A stretch of 64,000 nt of DNA from positions 1 through 64,000 of the forward strand of contig JANYHK010000056.1 of assembly GCA_025359105.1 (NCBI GenBank), in the 5' to 3' direction. Made by a program: the position numbers and the translations under genes. Below the pieces are notes generated by a model. That model had not been told where the DNA came from. It searched no databases and saw only the letters and a program-made list of their open reading frames with translations. Shown here piece by piece: positions 50,533 to 58,559 of the stretch (position 1 is its first letter; every line of letters begins with the position of its first letter). Source of the DNA: Myxococcales bacterium. Lineage in GTDB: Bacteria > Myxococcota_A > Polyangia > Polyangiales > Polyangiaceae.

Positions 50533-52050
50533 ATGGGCGTCTTGGGGATTTCTTCGTCCGGACACGACCCCGCCTGCCTCGACGAGGCGATGCTCGCCGC
50601 GTTCGTCGAGGGCTCCCTCCACGGCCCCGAGCTCCAGCGCGCCGAGGCCCACGTTGCGGGGTGCGAGAGCTGCCGCGGCATCCTGGGGGACGCCGCTTAT
50701 GGGGTCTCGCCGTCCTCGCGCTTTGCGACCCCAGCGCCGGCGGCAGCGGCGAGCGAGCTGCCCGGCACGCCGCCGCTCGCCGGCGCGCTCCCCGCGCTGG
50801 GGAACATCCTCGCGGGCAAGTACCGAATCGAGGAGACGCTCGGCAAGGGGGGCATGGGCGCGGTCTTCGCGGCACGCCACCTGGAGCTCGGGAGCAAGGT
50901 AGCCATCAAGGTCCTGTTCCGTGCCGAAGGGGACGGCGCCGCGCGCTTCCTCCGTGAAGCGCAGACGTGCGCCCGCCTCACCAGCGAGAACGTCGTGCGC
51001 GTGTTCGACGTCGGGCGCTTGCCCGGCGGCCCGACGTCCTCGCCGTACCTCGTGATGGAGCACCTCACCGGCCGGGACCTCGGTCGCGTCGTGCACGAGG
51101 GGGAGATCGCGATCGCGGACGCCGTGGGCTACGTCCTCCAGGCCTGCGCCGGCCTCACCGAGGCCCATGCGGCCGGCATCGTGCACCGCGATCTCAAGCC
51201 GGCGAACCTCTTTTTGACGACGCGCGGGGACGGTTCGCCGCTCGTGAAAGTCCTCGACTTCGGCGTCTCGAAGCTCTTGCATGCCGGCGATCTCGGCGAG
51301 CTCGACATGACCGCGACGCAGGCGATCGTAGGCTCGCCGCTCTTCATGTCCCCCGAGCAGCTCAAGGACAGCAAGGACGTCGACGAGCGAACGGACATCT
51401 GGTCGCTCGGCGTGATCCTCTACCAGCTCCTCACGCGGCGCCTGCCGTTCCCCGCGCGCACGATGCCCGCGCTGCTCCTCGCGATCGCCACGGAGGCTCC
51501 TGCGCCGCCGTCGTCGCTTCGGCCAGGGGTGCCACCGGAGCTCGACGCCTGCGTGCTGCGGTGCCTCGAGAAGGATCGCGCGCGCAGGTTCACGAGCGTG
51601 CGCGAGCTGACGCAGGCGCTGATCCCGCTCGCGTCGACGGGCAGGTTCGCCTCGACGGGGAGGTTCGCCTCGACCGCCCCGCTCGCCTCGACGAGCCCCC
51701 TCGCGTCGACGGGGACGAGCGTCGCGGACGCCCAGCCGACGCCGCGCGTGGGGACGCGCCGATCGCGCGTGCCGTGGGTGGCGGGGCTGGTGGCGCTGGT
51801 CGTGGCGGTGGGGAGCACGGTGGTCGTGACGAGGGGAAGGGGGACGACCCCGACCCCGACCTCGACCCCGATCCCGACTCCGACTCCGACTCCGACCCCG
51901 ACTCCGACCCCGACCCCGACTCCGACTCCGACTCCGACCGCCCGTGGCGGCCGACGACCGGCAGGGACGACCTCGCGACCCGCGGGATCCAGCTCCGCCC
52001 CGCGACCCGCCGGATCGCGTCTACCCGGCCCCACCGATTCGCCGGACTGA
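50533..52050 (+). CDS. Ser/Thr protein kinase with N-terminal anti-sigma-like zinc finger
   Basis: A 505-residue membrane kinase. Residues 36-50 hold HxxxCxxC (H40, C44, C47), as in zf-HC2/ZAS anti-sigma domains. The protein kinase domain covers about 97-370: GKGGMGAVF loop, catalytic Lys in VAIKVL (K126), HRDLKPAN (D220), DFG (D242), SPEQLKDSKDVDERTDIWSL. A STGRFAST repeat linker, a transmembrane helix (VAGLVALVVAVGSTVVV) and an extracytoplasmic Thr-Pro repeat tail follow. The zinc finger plus kinase may let it bind the sigma factor encoded divergently next door and release it on phosphorylation; this is an inference. ATG 50533 is preferred to an in-frame start at 50482. Its end overlaps the convergent gene by 30 bases. 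Confidence 0.88.
   Translation: MGVLGISSSGHDPACLDEAMLAAFVEGSLHGPELQRAEAHVAGCESCRGILGDAAYGVSPSSRFATPAPAAAASELPGTPPLAGALPALGNILAGKYRIEETLGKGGMGAVFAARHLELGSKVAIKVLFRAEGDGAARFLREAQTCARLTSENVVRVFDVGRLPGGPTSSPYLVMEHLTGRDLGRVVHEGEIAIADAVGYVLQACAGLTEAHAAGIVHRDLKPANLFLTTRGDGSPLVKVLDFGVSKLLHAGDLGELDMTATQAIVGSPLFMSPEQLKDSKDVDERTDIWSLGVILYQLLTRRLPFPARTMPALLLAIATEAPAPPSSLRPGVPPELDACVLRCLEKDRARRFTSVRELTQALIPLASTGRFASTGRFASTAPLASTSPLASTGTSVADAQPTPRVGTRRSRVPWVAGLVALVVAVGSTVVVTRGRGTTPTPTSTPIPTPTPTPTPTPTPTPTPTPTPTARGGRRPAGTTSRPAGSSSAPRPAGSRLPGPTDSPD
51844..51939. repeat. Hexamer repeat encoding Thr-Pro tail of the kinase
   Basis: Imperfect tandem hexamers ACCCCG/ACTCCG encode about fifteen Thr-Pro dipeptides in the extracytoplasmic tail. 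The unit matches the (GGGGTC)n repeat at 1-72 on the complementary strand. Length changes by slippage would be in frame. Confidence 0.85.
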
Positions 52051-52515
52051 CGCCCGCGCCATGTCGATGCGCGGCGCCGCGAGCACCTGGGGGCTGTTCA
52101 ATCGCACCCGCTCGCCGAGGAGCGACACGTCGTCGTTGGCCTCGAGCTCCACGCTCCCGAGGCGCGCGCGGTGCATCTGGCCGTCGGCCTCCGTGAGGAT
52201 GTCGCCGTCGGCGCGGGTGGTCACGTTCGCGCCGGCGTCGAGGGCGATGCCCGCGCCAGCGACGAGCTCGATGCGCTCGCGCGCGTTCACCTGCAACCGC
52301 TCGCAGTCGAGCGTGAGGTCTCCCGTCGTCGCGACACGCAGCGACGCCGCGGACAGCTCCACCGCGAGACCTTCGGGACCGAGCGCGATCGTCAGGCACA
52401 CCTGACCGTCGGGCGCCTGCAGGTGCAAGAGTCGCCGCTCCACGCCGACCACGCGCATCGCGTAGCCACCGGCCAGGTCCATGTCCGTCTCTCGCGCGTG
52501 GGTCTTCGTCGTCAT
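52021..52515 (-). CDS. T6SS-island beta-helix protein (DUF3540-like)
   Basis: A 164-residue protein. The first ~45 residues (MRVVGVERRLLHLQAPDGQV) are followed by a regular beta-strand series ending SVELEANDDVSLLGERVRLNS, with short strand-turn repeats (LTLDCERLQVNARERIELVA, NVTTRADGDILTEADG) like the C-terminal triangular beta-helix of VgrG and DUF3540 proteins. Gene position within a VgrG/DUF2169 island supports a role in spike or effector assembly. It is last in the operon: ATG 52515 overlaps the DUF2169 stop as ATGA, and its stop overlaps the kinase gene's 3' end by 30 bases on the opposite strand. The DUF3540 assignment is tentative. Confidence 0.65.
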   Translation of the reverse strand: MTTKTHARETDMDLAGGYAMRVVGVERRLLHLQAPDGQVCLTIALGPEGLAVELSAASLRVATTGDLTLDCERLQVNARERIELVAGAGIALDAGANVTTRADGDILTEADGQMHRARLGSVELEANDDVSLLGERVRLNSPQVLAAPRIDMARASVRRIGGAG

Positions 52516-53678
52516 GACATCCTCCATTCGACACGGAACGGCATCGTGGTGAGCTCTTCCGGCAGGTACGGGCGCAGCGCGGGGGCGTGGCCGCGCCAGA
52601 CGATCGACAGCCGCTGGGCGTCGGGCTCGATCTCGACGTGGTGAATGACCGGCGCAGTGGCGGTCAGCTTCCCGTTCCGACCGTCGACGAAGATCTTCGG
52701 CGCGTCGTCGGGGAGCGCGATCGTGAGGAGCGGCGCCGTCGCGTGAAGGTTCCTGAGCGTGAGCACGTCGCCGGGGCGCAAGTACGGCACCTGCAGGCCG
52801 AGCGAGGCGCCGTTCGTGTAGCGAACGACGAGCGGGTCGCCGGCAGCGAGATCGATGGACGAGACCTCCCTCGGCAAGAGCGCGCGTTCGAACTCGGGCA
52901 GGCCGTCGGGCAACGGCTGCCAGAACGGGCGCATGCCCAGGAACGCGCCCCGCCCGAAGTAGCTGGGCGGCATCCACGTGGTGCACGCGGGGAGCGGCAT
53001 CTCGTGCCACCGCCGCGGATCGCCGACGACCAGGCGCTCGGCGGTCAGACGGTCGGCCGGATCCTCGAGGTTCGGAAGGAGCAGCGCGTCCAGGCCCTCG
53101 CGCGTCGCCTCGAGGAGGTAGCCGCGCCCGTGGCGATTTCTCGGGTAGACGAACGGGCTGTACGCCGCGAGATCGGTGTTCTCGTGCAGGTAGGGGCCGA
53201 GGCGCGCCCAGGGGTGCCCGTGGCGCTTCTCGGCGGCCTCGTCCCACCCGCCGTACGCGCGATCGTAGCTGAGCGGCATGCGCTCGAAGCGCTCGGGGCG
53301 CGAGAAGCGGAGCTGCCCGTCGGTGCCGCGCGAACAGCGGCGATCGCCCATGACGTCGAGCGTCTTGGTGAACGGACCGACCTTCACCTCCGCACGCACG
53401 CTCGTGCACTCGCCGTGCGCGTACGCGTGCCCATGTACGATGACGTCGGTGAGGTGCTTGAACGGGTAGGTCTCGACGTCCGCGACGAAGAGGTTTCGCC
53501 GTGCCGCGTCGAAGATCGGCGCGGTTCGCAAGGCGAGCTGCTCCTTCGACGGCACGCACGGCTTCTCGGGCGAGAGCGTGTACGTCCGCTTCGCGAGCAC
53601 GGAGAGGACGCACGGAGCGTCGGGCGCGACCGCCGACAGCTGGAGCGCCGCGTCGCACGGCGTCGTCACGATGTTCAT
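52512..53678 (-). CDS. DUF2169-family T6SS accessory protein
   Basis: A 388-residue cytosolic protein with DUF2169 family hallmarks: VLAKRTYTLSPEK near the start, the central RMPLSYDRAYGG, the WARLGPYLHENTD segment, LPNLEDPADRL and LGMRPFWQPLPDGLPEFERA. DUF2169 proteins are adaptors or chaperones for loading effectors onto VgrG/PAAR spikes; the mechanism in this subfamily is not worked out. A second DUF2169 gene lies two genes upstream. The start overlaps the stop of the preceding gene by one base (TGATG at 53678) and the stop overlaps the next gene (ATGA), so expression is coupled through the island. Confidence 0.82.
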   Translation of the reverse strand: MNIVTTPCDAALQLSAVAPDAPCVLSVLAKRTYTLSPEKPCVPSKEQLALRTAPIFDAARRNLFVADVETYPFKHLTDVIVHGHAYAHGECTSVRAEVKVGPFTKTLDVMGDRRCSRGTDGQLRFSRPERFERMPLSYDRAYGGWDEAAEKRHGHPWARLGPYLHENTDLAAYSPFVYPRNRHGRGYLLEATREGLDALLLPNLEDPADRLTAERLVVGDPRRWHEMPLPACTTWMPPSYFGRGAFLGMRPFWQPLPDGLPEFERALLPREVSSIDLAAGDPLVVRYTNGASLGLQVPYLRPGDVLTLRNLHATAPLLTIALPDDAPKIFVDGRNGKLTATAPVIHHVEIEPDAQRLSIVWRGHAPALRPYLPEELTTMPFRVEWRMS

Positions 53679-54586
53679 CAGAACTGCTCCGCGGCGGGGG
53701 GGTCGACGAGCGCGCCGAGGCCGCGCGCGACGCGAACGATGGGCAGGTTGCCGGGGATCTTCTTCGCCTTGTCGAGGTCGCTGTCACCGGTCTCCCCTGG
53801 GCGGCGGTGAAGGCCGAGGGGGTCCTCCGACAAACCCTTCCCCTCCTCCTCGAGCTTGTCCCAGATCGCTTTGCGGGCGTCGGCGTCGCGCTTGGTATCC
53901 GCCCCCGTCATCGCGTCGCCGAGGGTTTCACCCAGGTTGCGCGCCGTGTCGCTCCCGAGGCCGAGGAGGCGCCCCACGAGGCCGACGTACCCGTGGCCGT
54001 TCGCGTTGAACGAGAAGCCGAGCGGCGAGCCCAGAAGCGCACCGGCGATGCCGGCCCCGATCGGCCCCAGGGGCAAGAGGAGCTTGTTCATCGCGAACTG
54101 CAGTGCCGCGTCGGTCGCCATCGCGAAGAGCCCGCCGAGGATGTCGCCCAGGTTCATCCCCGCGACGACGGTGTTCGGCGCGACGACGTAGCCGGACGGC
54201 AACGGGATGTCGCCGCAGTTCAGGTTCAGGTTCACCGGCCCCAGCAGCGCCACGGCGACGGGCGCGCCCTCGACCTGGACGGAGCGCGGGCCAAAGTGAG
54301 ACTTCGAGCCGGAGAACACCGTGAGCACCGGGGCGAGGAGGCACGCCGGCGAGAGCGGAATGTGCGGGATGAAGCTCTGGATGTCCGTTCCGCGCTGCAT
54401 GAGGCGCGCTTGCACGAACGTCGCGAACGTCTTGCTCGACATCGCAGCGGGGATGATCCAGTTGAGCGTCGCCGTCGTCAGGTGCGGCGCCATCGGGACC
54501 GGCACGGGCGGCACCGCCGGGGTGATGTCCTCGTGGAGGTCGAGGCCAATCATCGGGTGCCACTCGATCAAGACGTTGAACATCAT
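53678..54586 (-). CDS. T6SS PAAR-position protein (DUF4150-like, tentative)
   Basis: A 302-residue protein. It begins MMFNVLIEWHPMIGLDLHED. A Gly/Pro-rich hydrophobic region (VPPVPVPMAPHLTTATLNWI, VNLNLNCGDIPLPSGYVVAP, MNLGDILGGLFAMATDAALQ, PLGPIGAGIAGALLGSPLGF) leads to an acidic helical end. This type of gene commonly sits between the two DUF2169 genes in such islands and is annotated as a PAAR-like or DUF4150 spike-tip protein; the family call is from context and composition, not a clear motif. The tandem ATG at 54586 overlaps the upstream DUF2169 stop (ATGA). A tip or effector-carrying role is likely but unproven. Confidence 0.6.
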   Translation of the reverse strand: MMFNVLIEWHPMIGLDLHEDITPAVPPVPVPMAPHLTTATLNWIIPAAMSSKTFATFVQARLMQRGTDIQSFIPHIPLSPACLLAPVLTVFSGSKSHFGPRSVQVEGAPVAVALLGPVNLNLNCGDIPLPSGYVVAPNTVVAGMNLGDILGGLFAMATDAALQFAMNKLLLPLGPIGAGIAGALLGSPLGFSFNANGHGYVGLVGRLLGLGSDTARNLGETLGDAMTGADTKRDADARKAIWDKLEEEGKGLSEDPLGLHRRPGETGDSDLDKAKKIPGNLPIVRVARGLGALVDPPAAEQF

Positions 54587-55566
54587 GACGCGCTCGCTCC
54601 TCGGGCAATCAGGGTGACGCCGCGCTTCTCGCGCGCGCGGACGGTGTAGCGAAACGGGAACCGGTAGGTCATGAACACGCGCCTCTCGTCGACGACGACG
54701 CCAATCTGGTCGACGCTCGGCACGCGCGTGACCTCGGTGGCGCCGAAGCGCAGACGAACGGCGGCTGGCGGCTCCGGGATCGCGAAGGTGACCGGACCGC
54801 GGTGGTCCACGCCGTCGATTCGCATGAGGTCGCCTGGACGAGCGTGTGGCGCGATCATCGGCGGGTAGGCGGTGTTGAGCGACGCCGGGTGAACCGCGAC
54901 GATCTCGGTCTGGTCCGCCGAGAGGGTCCACCCGTTGCGAAACCGCGCCGCGCTGGAGATCGGGCAGAATCCGAAGCCGCACACGGCCGGCTGCGCGTCC
55001 CACGAGGCCATCGGCGAGCCCGGCTCCTCGAGGTTCGGCAGCGAGCTCCCCTCGGCGTCGCTCTCGTCGATGCGGAAGCCGATGCCTCCCGGATTCTCCA
55101 TGTATGGCACGGGGAGGCTGTCCCACACGACCGTTCCACCGAAGGCGCGGCCGAGAGTCAGCGGCATCTCCACGAACACCCCCGGGCGCGACGCCTCGAG
55201 CTGTTTGCCCGTACGCCGCAACCAGATGCGCTCACCGAAGACGTTCGCGCGCCGGACGAAGTCACCGATGCTCACCGAAACCTCCATCCGCGATACCGGC
55301 ACCTTGTCGGGGGCGCGCGCCGAGCCGAAGACGAAGAGATCCACGCCGCCCTTCATGAACGGGGTCTCCGCCTCCACCGCCCCGTGCGCCGACGCCAGCG
55401 GAGCTCCGGACACGAGCCACGGCTGCTCCTGGGCCACCGTAAGCTGGCCTGCCTGGAGCGCATAGGTCACGCGGACGAGCACCGAGGCCGACATGCGGTC
55501 GTCGTCGCCGTCGATGACGGTGCTGAGCAGCGCCGCCGGGAGCGGGGTCTCGTTGACGAGGATCAT
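54583..55566 (-). CDS. Second DUF2169-family T6SS accessory protein
   Basis: A 327-residue member of DUF2169, shorter than the copy at 52512. Landmarks: MILVNETPLPAALLSTVIDG, VLVRVTYALQAG, the alternating strand region VEMPLTLGRAFGGT followed by LPNLEEPGSPM, and FRNGWTLSADQ. The two DUF2169 proteins flanking a PAAR-position gene suggest they assist different cargos. Translation is coupled to the downstream gene by ATGA. It starts at ATG 55566, 27 bases after the stop of the preceding gene at 55594. Confidence 0.8.
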   Translation of the reverse strand: MILVNETPLPAALLSTVIDGDDDRMSASVLVRVTYALQAGQLTVAQEQPWLVSGAPLASAHGAVEAETPFMKGGVDLFVFGSARAPDKVPVSRMEVSVSIGDFVRRANVFGERIWLRRTGKQLEASRPGVFVEMPLTLGRAFGGTVVWDSLPVPYMENPGGIGFRIDESDAEGSSLPNLEEPGSPMASWDAQPAVCGFGFCPISSAARFRNGWTLSADQTEIVAVHPASLNTAYPPMIAPHARPGDLMRIDGVDHRGPVTFAIPEPPAAVRLRFGATEVTRVPSVDQIGVVVDERRVFMTYRFPFRYTVRAREKRGVTLIARGASAS

Positions 55567-55593
55567 GGCGTGCTCCGGGGGGCGCGGGTGACC

Positions 55594-56328
55594 TCAGCCG
55601 CAGCGCCTCACGAGGACGGCGCGGTAGTACTCGAAGAGCGTCTTGTACTGACGGAACAGATCGCGGTCGGCGAACCGCTCACCCCACGCGCGCGCCTCCT
55701 CGGCGTCGCTCGCCGTGGTCAGGCCGTAGCAGCCGTGGATGCGATGGATCGCCGAACTGTCGCGGGCGTCGACGATCTCCGCCCGGAGGCACGCGTACTG
55801 CTGCAGCGTCAGAACCGGGTGCACGAGCTCCCTCGAGGAGCTCGGCAGGATGCCGGACGCGGCCGGGGGGTGGGGGATCCCCGAGCGACGCGTCGGAGCC
55901 ATCTCCTCTTCCACCTCCGCGTCGACCTCCACCACCACCGGCTCCTCCTCCGCCTGTTGCGCCGCTTTCACTGCCGTTGGGCGCCCGACCTTCAGCGTGT
56001 CGGCGAGCGGGTTGTCGAGCATCGTGTCGCCGACGAGCGGTCCCAGGTCCTCCACCGTCGTCTTGTCGGCGATGAGGCGGCGCTTCGTCTCGTCGAGCAG
56101 GCGGCCGTAGCGCGCCACGGCGTGCACGTCGCCCGCGTCGACGGCGGTGAAGAGCGCGACGTTTCCCGCGAGGGAGAGACGGCGCCACGCGTCCGGCGCG
56201 TGCCCGAGCCGCTCGAGGACCTCCCCGCGTCGGTCCGCGGGGAAGAGCTCCACCGTCGCCGAGAGCACGGCCCACGCTTCGAGGTCCATGCGCGCCACGT
56301 CCGAATCTTTCCTGGAATCGTCGTTCAT
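55594..56328 (-). CDS. T6SS-island hypothetical protein
   Basis: A 244-residue predicted cytosolic, mainly helical protein (LERLGHAPDAWRRLSLAGNV, GRLLDETKRRLIADKTTV) with an acidic low-complexity stretch (EEEPVVVEVDAEVEEEM) in the middle and a Cys-containing C terminus (LRAEIVDARDSSAIHRIHGC). No family is recognised. It lies eight bases after the VgrG stop on the same strand and directly before DUF2169, so an adaptor or immunity function for the island is possible. ATG 56328 (MNDDSRKDSD) follows GGTGGATC, a weak ribosome-binding site. Confidence 0.6.
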   Translation of the reverse strand: MNDDSRKDSDVARMDLEAWAVLSATVELFPADRRGEVLERLGHAPDAWRRLSLAGNVALFTAVDAGDVHAVARYGRLLDETKRRLIADKTTVEDLGPLVGDTMLDNPLADTLKVGRPTAVKAAQQAEEEPVVVEVDAEVEEEMAPTRRSGIPHPPAASGILPSSSRELVHPVLTLQQYACLRAEIVDARDSSAIHRIHGCYGLTTASDAEEARAWGERFADRDLFRQYKTLFEYYRAVLVRRCG

Positions 56329-56336
56329 GATCCACC

Positions 56337-58436
56337 TCAGCAATTCAGTTTGATGATGGCGCCGTCGATCTTGACGGCGTTGTCGCCCTTCACGCTCACG
56401 TCCGACCCCGAGATCTGCACCTTGCCCCCGACGATGGAGATGTCGCCTCCGTCGAGCGTCACCTTCGCCGCGCCGCGGATGTGCACGGTGTCCCCCTTCA
56501 CCTCGATCATCGGCGCCGTCACGTTGGCGTGCTCCGCGCTCTCGACGACGACGAAGCCCTTGCCGTGCAGGCGCGCCGTCGAGCCTGCGTAGATGCTGAC
56601 GAGCGTGCCGGCCTTGTTCACCAGCGTCGTCTTCGCGTCGCTCACGATGGTCTCCGAGCACGACGTCGTGAGCGTCGTCGACTTCATCGCGATAGAGCCC
56701 GCGACGCCGTCCAGATCGACCACGCTGGTCCCGCCGCGCGCGTGGAGCGTGTGACCCGCATCCATCGAGATGCGATCGCCCGCGCACTCGGCGATCGTCT
56801 TCTTCGCGTCGACGTGGATGAAGCTCCCCGACGACGTCGAGATGCTCCCGGCCGACGTCGACTGCGCCGCCGCGACCTGGATGCTCTGGTTGTGGCCGAC
56901 GCTGGTGGCCGAGTCGTTGTTCGTGTGGTGCTCGGAGTTGCGCTCGGCGCGCATGCGGAGCAGCTCAGCGCCCTTCTGGTCCTCCATCATGATCTCGTTG
57001 AAGCCCGGCCCTCCCGGCGTCGAGCGCGACTTCCACGACGACTGCGTCTTGTGCTTGGGCAGATCGATCGGCGGCATGTGCGTCGCGTTGTGCACGCGTC
57101 CCACGATGATCGGCTCGTCGGGATCGCCGTCGAGGTACGCGACGACGACCTCGTCCCCGCGGCGCGGCAGCATCGTGAAGCCGAAGCCGGCGCCCGCCCA
57201 CGCCTGGGAGACGCGCACGAAGCGCGTCACGTCGCCGGTCATGCTGTCGCGCTCGTCCCAGTGGAAGAGCACCTTCACGCGCCCGAGCGCGTCGACCGAG
57301 ATCTCTTCCTGCTCGCTCTCGGTGACGACGCGCGCGGTCTGCGTCCCGTGGATGCGCGGCTTCGGCCTCTGCGCGGGGCGGTACGGCGTGGTGCGTGCGA
57401 TGCAGTCCAGGCTGTAGACGCGACTCCCCTCGACGTCCGCGTACGCGCTGCGCACGACGAAGTAGTCCGTGTTCACGTCGTCGCGCGGGTGCTCGTCCAG
57501 GGTGAGCTTCTGGCCGGGGTGCGCGAGGAAATTCGGGGTGAGCGTGACGATGCGCTGCATGGCGCGCGCCTCTTCGAGCAGCCGGCTCGCGCGCTTCTTG
57601 CCCGCCGCCTCGTCCTTGACCGGGCCGATCTCGACGACGTGGTCGCGGAGATCCCCCTCGTTGTCGAAGAGGGCGCCGGCCGGCTTGCCCGAGTCGGCCT
57701 GGAGCACGAGGGTCGGCTTCAGGTAGTCCCAGTCGCGCACGCGCACCGCCGATGTCTCGATGTCGGACGTGATCATGACGCTCGACACGTGCGGCGTGGC
57801 CAGGTGCGTGGCCCGCGCGCGAAACGGGATCGGGTCCGGAGTGACCGCGGTAGACGCGGTCGGCGTCTCGTCGATCAGCGTCCAGGCGCTGCGGTTCGCG
57901 TGGTCGAAGAAGGACGTGATCCCCTCCTCGGCCAGAAGCCGCATGACGAAGTCGTAGTCCGTCTCGCCGTACTGGGCGCAGTAGTCACGGGGCGGGAAGA
58001 CCGGCTTCGTGCCCGCGGCGGCGCCCGTCAGCTTGTTGACCGGCGCCGGGATGCGGCCTCCGTATCCAGCGAGGACCTTCTCGACGATCTCCGGCACGCT
58101 GGCGTTGCGGAAGATGCGGTTGTCGCGCTTGCGCGTGAGCAGCCAGTGCGGCGGCACGACGGAGAGCTCGTACGCCGACACGCCGGCGGGGAACGCGGTC
58201 GGCTGGCGCACGCGGCGGACGATGCCCTCGACGTCCTGGACGAAGACCTCGTCGCGCAGCTCGATGCGGATCGGCTTTCCGACCACGGTGAAGTAGTCGA
58301 CGCTCGCGTCGCGATCGTGAAGCTCGATCTGGAGCTCGAAGAGCTCGCCGAGCGCGCCCGTCAGGTCGACGCGCGCGACGTCGAAGCTCGTGAACGGAAC
58401 CTCGTCGAAGTGAACGAACGCGTTTTTCAAGGACAT
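56337..58436 (-). CDS. vgrG: Type VI secretion spike protein VgrG (TssI)
   Basis: A 699-residue VgrG that forms the trimeric spike capping the secretion tube. The gp27-like part occupies about 1-350 (VARVDLTGALGELFELQIEL, RDYCAQYGETDYDFVMRLLA). The gp5-like OB fold at about 390-470 has VKVLFHWDERDS, RVSQAWAGAGFGFTMLPRRG and the diagnostic DEVVVAYLDGDPDEPIIVGR. A C-terminal beta-helix of ~200 residues (repeating short V/T/S strands, e.g. GKVQISGSDVSVKGDNAVKI) ends KLNC. No extra C-terminal effector domain is fused, so cargo is probably carried by the adjacent genes. No tssA-M genes are in the window. ATG 58436 starts MSLKNAFVHFDEVPF. Confidence 0.93.
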   Translation of the reverse strand: MSLKNAFVHFDEVPFTSFDVARVDLTGALGELFELQIELHDRDASVDYFTVVGKPIRIELRDEVFVQDVEGIVRRVRQPTAFPAGVSAYELSVVPPHWLLTRKRDNRIFRNASVPEIVEKVLAGYGGRIPAPVNKLTGAAAGTKPVFPPRDYCAQYGETDYDFVMRLLAEEGITSFFDHANRSAWTLIDETPTASTAVTPDPIPFRARATHLATPHVSSVMITSDIETSAVRVRDWDYLKPTLVLQADSGKPAGALFDNEGDLRDHVVEIGPVKDEAAGKKRASRLLEEARAMQRIVTLTPNFLAHPGQKLTLDEHPRDDVNTDYFVVRSAYADVEGSRVYSLDCIARTTPYRPAQRPKPRIHGTQTARVVTESEQEEISVDALGRVKVLFHWDERDSMTGDVTRFVRVSQAWAGAGFGFTMLPRRGDEVVVAYLDGDPDEPIIVGRVHNATHMPPIDLPKHKTQSSWKSRSTPGGPGFNEIMMEDQKGAELLRMRAERNSEHHTNNDSATSVGHNQSIQVAAAQSTSAGSISTSSGSFIHVDAKKTIAECAGDRISMDAGHTLHARGGTSVVDLDGVAGSIAMKSTTLTTSCSETIVSDAKTTLVNKAGTLVSIYAGSTARLHGKGFVVVESAEHANVTAPMIEVKGDTVHIRGAAKVTLDGGDISIVGGKVQISGSDVSVKGDNAVKIDGAIIKLNC

Positions 58437-58559
58437 GCGGACCTCGGGGGGGCGTCTCTCGCCTCGCCTCGGGGATGCCGCCAGCGACCGCGGGTCGCAG
58501 AGGTGTCGCGAAAAATCGTACAGCCGGCCCGTCGCATGCTGCCGCTGGGCCGGCGCCGT

